Assembly (NCBI RefSeq): GCF_900188275.1
Contig: NZ_FZNY01000012.1
Span: 59,161-123,160 of the forward strand
Length of the DNA stretch: 64,000 bases
From: Dokdonia pacifica
GTDB lineage: Bacteria; Bacteroidota; Bacteroidia; Flavobacteriales; Flavobacteriaceae
Reading direction: 5' to 3'
Shown here piece by piece: positions 59,402-64,000 of the stretch (position 1 is its first letter; the number at the start of each line of letters is the position of its first letter). Below the pieces are notes generated by a model, which worked only from the letters and a program-made list of their open reading frames with translations, did not search any database and was not told the DNA's origin. The translations under genes were made by a program, and so were the position numbers.

Positions 59402-59460
59402 TCCTACGTCCTACGTCACTAAGCGTAGCGAAGTAAGTCTTAAGTCTAAATCGAAGATTT

Positions 59461-60651
59461 ATGAAAACAGCATATATAGTAAAAGCCTACCGTACAGCCG
59501 TAGGAAAAGCACCAAAAGGAGTATTTCGCTTTAAGCGAGCAGATGAGTTGGCAGCAGAAACCATTCAGTATATGATGAATGAGCTCCCCAACTTTGATAA
59601 AAAACGCATTGATGACGTTATTGTTGGTAATGCTATGCCAGAAGGCTCACAAGGACTCAATATGGCACGTCTCATCTCATTAATGGGATTAGACATTATT
59701 GATGTACCTGGTGTAACTGTAAACCGTTTTTGCTCTTCAGGAATTGAAACTATCGGAATGGCAGTAGCCAAAATCCAAGCAGGAATGGCAGACTGTATCA
59801 TTGCTGGTGGTGCCGAGTCTATGAGTTCTGTACCCATGACAGGCTTCAAACCAGAACTCAATTACGATATCGTAAAATCTGGACATGAAGATTACTATTG
59901 GGGCATGGGTAATACTGCAGAAGCCGTAGCCAATGAGTTTAATGTATCTCGTGAAGATCAAGATGAGTTTGCCTATAACTCACATATGAAAGCCCTAAAA
60001 GCACAAGCAGAAGACCGTTTTCAAGATCAAATCGTACCGATAGATGTAGAGCAAGTATATGTAGATGAAAACGGAAAGAAAGCCACAAAAAAATATACCG
60101 TTACCAAAGATGAAGGACCTCGTGCAGGAACCAATACAGCAGTATTAAACAAACTACGTCCTGTATTTGCTGCCGGCGGAAGTGTTACCGCTGGAAATTC
60201 ATCACAAATGAGTGATGGTGCCGCTTTTGTATTGGTGATGAGTGAAGAAATGGTCAAAGAGCACAATCTAGAACCTATTGCACGTATGGTAAATTATGCT
60301 GCGGCAGGGGTACCACCACGCATCATGGGAATCGGACCCGTAGCTGCCATTCCAAAAGCATTAAAGCAAGCAGGATTACAACAAAAAGATATTGAGTTGA
60401 TTGAGCTAAATGAAGCCTTTGCCTCACAATCACTAGCTGTAATGCGTGAGTTAGATCTTAATCCAGATATCGTAAATGTAAATGGAGGAGCCATTGCCTT
60501 AGGACACCCACTAGGATGTACAGGAGGAAAACTATCTGTACAACTCTTTGATGAGATGCGTAAGCGTGATATGACTGGAAAGTACGGAATGGTGACCATG
60601 TGTGTAGGAACTGGACAAGGAGCTGCTGGAATTTATGAGTTCTTGAAATAA
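59461..60651 (+). CDS. Acetyl-CoA acyltransferase (thiolase)
   Basis: 396 residues. Active-site Cys in VTVNRFCSSGIETIGMA (about 92), NEAFASQSLAVMREL, GGAIALGHPLGCTG and CVGTGQGAAGIYEF with the second Cys. Completes beta-oxidation by thiolytic cleavage. Position after the FadB-like gene, interrupted by the four-helix gene, suggests one ancestral operon MarR-FadB-thiolase-dehydrogenase. Confidence 0.93.
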   Translation: MKTAYIVKAYRTAVGKAPKGVFRFKRADELAAETIQYMMNELPNFDKKRIDDVIVGNAMPEGSQGLNMARLISLMGLDIIDVPGVTVNRFCSSGIETIGMAVAKIQAGMADCIIAGGAESMSSVPMTGFKPELNYDIVKSGHEDYYWGMGNTAEAVANEFNVSREDQDEFAYNSHMKALKAQAEDRFQDQIVPIDVEQVYVDENGKKATKKYTVTKDEGPRAGTNTAVLNKLRPVFAAGGSVTAGNSSQMSDGAAFVLVMSEEMVKEHNLEPIARMVNYAAAGVPPRIMGIGPVAAIPKALKQAGLQQKDIELIELNEAFASQSLAVMRELDLNPDIVNVNGGAIALGHPLGCTGGKLSVQLFDEMRKRDMTGKYGMVTMCVGTGQGAAGIYEFLK

Positions 60652-60955
60652 TTTCGCTTTCGCGAAATTGACCTAAGACGAAGAGTACTGGCGTACTCTT
60701 GATGTAAGACATAGGATTTTTCGCTTTCGCGAAATTGAATTAACGTGTAAATACTAGTGCATTCGCACACTAAAATTAGAGTAACACTCTAATATGCAAC
60801 ACAAATAGAGTAATACTCTATTATATAAACAAAGTAAATTTTCGCGAAAGCGAACAACATATAAAGTAATACTAAATTAATAATCAGACGAAAGACCTAA
60901 GCTAGTGACACATGTCCTACGTCTTAAGTCTTAACGTCCTAAGTCAATAGAGAAG
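60652..60955. other. Hairpin- and repeat-rich gap before the acyl-CoA dehydrogenase
   Basis: No gene. Three partial iterated palindromes (60658-60667, 60725-60734, 60840-60849) and three hairpins AAGAGTAC/GTACTCTT (60678-60697), TTAGAGT/ACTCTAA (60777-60793) and ATAGAGT/ACTCTAT (about 60806-60822), then a GTCCTACGTCTTAAGTCTTA stretch like those around the four-helix gene. Confidence 0.7.
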
Positions 60956-62770
60956 ATGAGCACAGAAGCAACAGAAAAAGAAATCCTACGTGGTGGACAA
61001 TTCCTAGTAAAAGAAACGGCGTGTGAAGATGTATTTACATTGGAAGATATCAGTGAAGAGCAAAAAATGATGCGTGATAGTACCAAAGAGTTTGTAGATC
61101 GTGAGATCTGGGCACATTGGGAACGTTTTGAGCAAAAAGATTATGCCTTTACAGAAGCATGTATGCGTAAAGCAGGTGAATTGGGACTATTAGGTGTTGC
61201 TGTGCCAGAGGCCTATGATGGTCTTGGAATGGGCTTTGTCTCTACCATGCTAGTATGTGATTATATCTCTGGAGCAACTGGGTCTTTTAGTACTGCCTTT
61301 GGAGCGCATACAGGAATTGGTACCATGCCAATTACGTTATATGGTAACGAAGAGCAAAAGAAAAAATATGTGCCAAAATTGGCAACTGGTGAGTGGTTTG
61401 GAGCTTACTGTTTAACAGAACCAGGTGCAGGATCTGATGCCAATTCTGGAAAAACAAAAGCTGTCCTGTCTGACGATGGAAAAACCTATAAGATTTCTGG
61501 ACAGAAAATGTGGATTTCAAATGCAGGATTCTGTAACCTATTTATCGTATTTGCACGTATCGAAGATGATAAGAATATTACAGGATTTATTGTAGAAAAC
61601 GATCCTAGCAACGGAATTAGTCTGGGAGATGAAGAGAAGAAATTAGGAATTCACTCCTCCTCTACCCGTCAGGTATTCTTTAGTGATACCGTGGTACCTG
61701 TAGAAAATATGCTTTCTACACGTGGTAACGGATTTAAAATTGCGATGAATGCCTTAAACGTAGGGCGTATCAAATTAGCTGGAGCATGTCTTGATGCACA
61801 ACGTCGTATTATAGATGAGTCTATCAAATATGCAAAAGAACGTATCCAATTTAAGACGCCTATTATTGATTTTGGAGCGATTAAAGCAAAATTAGCGCTC
61901 ATGGCAACCAATGTATATGTAGATGAATCTGCATCCTATCGTGCTGCCAAAAATATAGAAGACCGTATCGCTATGCGTGAGGCTGCAGGAAATAGTCATC
62001 AGGAAGCAGAATTAAAAGGTGTTGAGGAATATGCCATTGAGTGTTCGATCTTAAAAGTAGCTGTCTCTGAAGATGTACAGCAAACGACTGATGAAGGAAT
62101 TCAGATTTTTGGAGGAATGGGCTTCTCTGCCGATACCCCAATGGAGTCAGCTTGGCGTGATGCGCGTATCGCTCGTATTTATGAAGGTACCAATGAGATT
62201 AACCGTATGCTTTCTGTAGGAATGCTCGTGAAGAAAGCGATGAAAGGACATGTAGACTTCTTAGGCCCTGCAACCGCAGTAGGAGAAGAATTGGTAGGAA
62301 TCCCTTCATTTGAAACACCAGATTACTCAGAAACACTATCAGAAGAAAAAGCCTTATTAGCAAAGCTTAAAAAGGTATTCTTAATGGTGTCTGGATCTGC
62401 CGTACAGAAATACGGACCACAACTGGAAGAGCACCAACAATTATTGATGAGTGCAGCCGATATCTTAATTGAGATTTATATGGCAGAAAGTGCCATCTTA
62501 CGTACAGAGAAAAATGCAAAGCGTTTTGGAGAAGAAAGCCAAGCAACGCAAATTGCGATGACCCGACTGTATTTATTTAATGCCGTAGATATCATCCAAA
62601 CCAAGGCCAAAGAAGCGATTGTCTCTTTTGCCGAAGGGGATGAGCAACGTATGATGTTAATGGGATTAAAGCGTTTTACCAAATATCAAAACCAACCAAA
62701 TGTGATTGCGTTACGTAATCAAATTGCTGCCGATCTAGAAGAAAACGGACAGTATCGTTTTGATGGATAA
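60956..62770 (+). CDS. Acyl-CoA dehydrogenase (long form)
   Basis: 604 residues. An N-terminal acyl-CoA dehydrogenase core (EEQKMMRDSTKEFVDREIWA, EPGAGSDANSGKTKAVLSDD, ISGQKMWISNAGFCNLFIVF, IQIFGGMGFSADTPMESAWR, IYEGTNEINRML) plus a C-terminal helical extension of about 170 residues, as in VLCAD-type enzymes. FAD-dependent first step of beta-oxidation. Last of the fatty-acid cluster; a terminator follows at 62808. Confidence 0.93.
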   Translation: MSTEATEKEILRGGQFLVKETACEDVFTLEDISEEQKMMRDSTKEFVDREIWAHWERFEQKDYAFTEACMRKAGELGLLGVAVPEAYDGLGMGFVSTMLVCDYISGATGSFSTAFGAHTGIGTMPITLYGNEEQKKKYVPKLATGEWFGAYCLTEPGAGSDANSGKTKAVLSDDGKTYKISGQKMWISNAGFCNLFIVFARIEDDKNITGFIVENDPSNGISLGDEEKKLGIHSSSTRQVFFSDTVVPVENMLSTRGNGFKIAMNALNVGRIKLAGACLDAQRRIIDESIKYAKERIQFKTPIIDFGAIKAKLALMATNVYVDESASYRAAKNIEDRIAMREAAGNSHQEAELKGVEEYAIECSILKVAVSEDVQQTTDEGIQIFGGMGFSADTPMESAWRDARIARIYEGTNEINRMLSVGMLVKKAMKGHVDFLGPATAVGEELVGIPSFETPDYSETLSEEKALLAKLKKVFLMVSGSAVQKYGPQLEEHQQLLMSAADILIEIYMAESAILRTEKNAKRFGEESQATQIAMTRLYLFNAVDIIQTKAKEAIVSFAEGDEQRMMLMGLKRFTKYQNQPNVIALRNQIAADLEENGQYRFDG

Positions 62771-62807
62771 TACCCAACTTAATCTCTAAACAAACGATGA
62801 GATAGTT

Positions 62808-62839
62808 AAAAGCCACTTTGTAATGAAGTGGCTTTTTTT
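62808..62839 (+). terminator. Terminator of the beta-oxidation cluster
   Basis: AAAAGCCACTT / AAGTGGCTTTT then T-run. Confidence 0.85.
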
Positions 62840-62930
62840 ATTGGTAGAAGTTTCTTGTAAATACCTCCTACGTCTTACTTGTCTTATGTCCTAGGTCCTG
62901 ACTCCCTTGCGTCGTGATTCTTTTTAAGCT

Positions 62931-62946
62931 CGCTTTCGCGAAAGCG
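62931..62946. repeat. Iterated palindrome, intergenic copy
   Basis: 16-bp perfect palindrome 23 bases from the stop of the recombinase gene; preceded by a GTCTTACTTGTCTTATGTCC-type repeat. Confidence 0.9.
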
Positions 62947-62968
62947 TATAAAACCTTAAAAATTAAAA

Positions 62969-63775
62969 TTATAAAATATCTTCTAAAGGACTTTTTACAT
63001 CTAGCATAGATCGTTTTGAAACCTGAGTATAGATAAGTGTTGTCTTTATGTTATCGTGACCTAATAATTTTTGAATCATTCGAATATCTGTGCCTCGATC
63101 AAAAAGATGTGTTGCATAGGCATGACGTAAGCTATGAATTGTATGATCATTAGATATGTTTGCTTTTTTACACGTATTCTTAAAAACTAGTAAAAGACTG
63201 GTAGATGTATATTTTCCACCTTTTTGACCCTCAAAAAGAAATTCTTTAGGTTGATACTTTTTATAATAGCATGTCCATATTATTCTGAGTTTTTCTGGCA
63301 ATGGTAGCACTCTATCTTTATTTCCTTTAGAAGCTTTTATATGTATAAGCTGTTGATCTTTATGAATATCATTTATTCGTAAATTAATAAGTTCTCCACT
63401 ACGTAAACCTAATGCATACACAGTAGCAAGCATTGCCTTATGTTTAATATTTGTAACTGCAAGAAGTATTTTTTTCACTTCTAAAGTAGACAATATGATG
63501 GGTAGTTTTTGTGGTTTCCTTACTGGATAAACCGGTTTTAAATCGATATCACGGTTATGAATTTCTGATAAATACAATTTGATAGTGCTCAGTAATTGCT
63601 TCTGAGAACTATAAGAGTATGCTGTCTTTTCTATGAGTTTTACTATTTCATTATAAATTTCTCTATCAGAAAGAGACTCGACTGTGTTTTCAAACCCTAT
63701 ATGTTTTTGAAAATTCTGAAGTAAACTTACATAGGTATTTACAGTATTTTCTGAATACCTCTTTATAAGTAACAA
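62969..63775 (-). CDS. Tyrosine recombinase (Xer/phage integrase type), start uncertain
   Basis: 268 residues as read from a TTG at 63775. Core-binding domain (RYSENTVNTYVSLLQNFQKH), then the catalytic domain with R125 (LGLRSGELI), K150, H214-x-x-R217 (IHSLRHAYATHLFD), H240 (LLGHDNIKTT) and Y249 (LIYTQ), all six residues in place. The frame stays open another 27 codons upstream (reading IKRWVIERFKGYQR just before) with no ATG or GTG, so the N-terminus is either truncated or uses an unusual start. It lacks the extra loop of integron integrases. Divergent from a gene starting at 63920. Confidence 0.82.
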   Translation of the reverse strand: MLLIKRYSENTVNTYVSLLQNFQKHIGFENTVESLSDREIYNEIVKLIEKTAYSYSSQKQLLSTIKLYLSEIHNRDIDLKPVYPVRKPQKLPIILSTLEVKKILLAVTNIKHKAMLATVYALGLRSGELINLRINDIHKDQQLIHIKASKGNKDRVLPLPEKLRIIWTCYYKKYQPKEFLFEGQKGGKYTSTSLLLVFKNTCKKANISNDHTIHSLRHAYATHLFDRGTDIRMIQKLLGHDNIKTTLIYTQVSKRSMLDVKSPLEDIL

Positions 63776-63919
63776 TCGCTGATATCCTTTAAACCTTTCG
63801 ATAACCCACCTTTTTATAGTTATAAATTCAATATATAAAAACTTTTGATAACCACATTAAACGAACAGGTTAAAATATAAAATATTGTATATTAGCTTTA
63901 TACTAACGTTGCCACACAT

Positions 63920-64000
63920 ATGAAAAAAAAGATTGTCATTATATTAATTTTGTTTTTCAGCAACATTTTATTTGCTCAAAAATTGAATTTCGGAAACTTC
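63920..64000 (+). CDS. Start of a secreted-protein gene, cut by the window end
   Basis: MKKKIVIILILFFSNILFAQ then KLNFGNF: a clear signal peptide, 27 codons visible. Nothing else can be said of the product. It diverges from the recombinase; the leader contains CTAACGTTGCCACACAT just before the ATG. Confidence 0.7.
   Translation, partial: MKKKIVIILILFFSNILFAQKLNFGNF

Noticed and set aside
62969..63775. Integron integrase with cassette array
   Set aside because: The catalytic domain lacks the additional loop of IntI proteins between the lysine and the HxxR motif, and only one CTAACGTTG-like site is visible; kept only as a low-certainty remark.

Overview
This is a low-GC chromosomal segment of a member of the Bacteroidota, most likely a marine Flavobacteriaceae. 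The evidence is -7 boxes of the TAnnTTTG type with little Shine-Dalgarno signal, a type IX secretion sorting domain, gliding/OmpA/DUF families of that group, and a fused E1 alpha/beta oxoacid dehydrogenase. Genus cannot be assigned from the sequence alone.

Layout. 1-2.3 kb: the 3' end of an exporter-type protein with a CxxC thioredoxin domain, then a decayed copy and four intact tandem genes for small double-glycine-leader peptides with seven cysteines; each is preceded by a repeated RNA motif that can fold as an H-type pseudoknot. 2.3-15 kb: housekeeping genes (2-oxoacid dehydrogenase E1, a 2OG/Fe oxygenase, an eIF1-like factor, DUF1835, a nucleoside phosphorylase, a solute-binding protein, ung, MutS2-like, a DCC-family protein, a MuiA-like secreted protein). 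14.9-16.4 kb: a fifth leader peptide and a secreted protein behind a sigma-54-like promoter. 16.4-22.9 kb: a 1339-residue polymorphic toxin ending in an AHH nuclease, followed by three Imm11-like immunity genes, two of them behind headless toxin tips. 22.9-28.2 kb: a flippase/glycosyltransferase/YfhO surface-glycan operon. 28-46 kb: envelope, RNA and lipid genes (DUF4834, OmpA, TlpA-like, hemolysin III-like, T9SS cargo, DbpA-like helicase, RluF-like, rhomboid, LpxL-like, GlmM, AcpH-like). 46.6-50.6 kb: a PixA-like protein, three tandem secreted paralogues and two tandem 43-44-residue peptides. 50.7-55.1 kb: gamma-glutamyltransferase, secreted unknowns, AlkD-like, a sixth leader peptide. 55.8-62.8 kb: MarR and beta-oxidation genes (FadB-like, thiolase, acyl-CoA dehydrogenase), interrupted by a repeat-flanked S23 four-helix-bundle gene. 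62.9-64 kb: a tyrosine recombinase lacking a normal start codon, diverging from a secreted-protein gene that runs off the window.

Three systems stand out. First, the cysteine-rich peptide array, with its pseudoknot leaders showing compensatory changes and an apparent redox/export partner. Second, the toxin locus, which has grown by tandem duplication of tip-plus-immunity cassettes. Third, a highly iterated 14-bp palindrome (core GCTTTCGCGAAAGC, 12 perfect and 5 partial copies) lying both between genes and in frame within six genes, together with several other families of short dispersed repeats.
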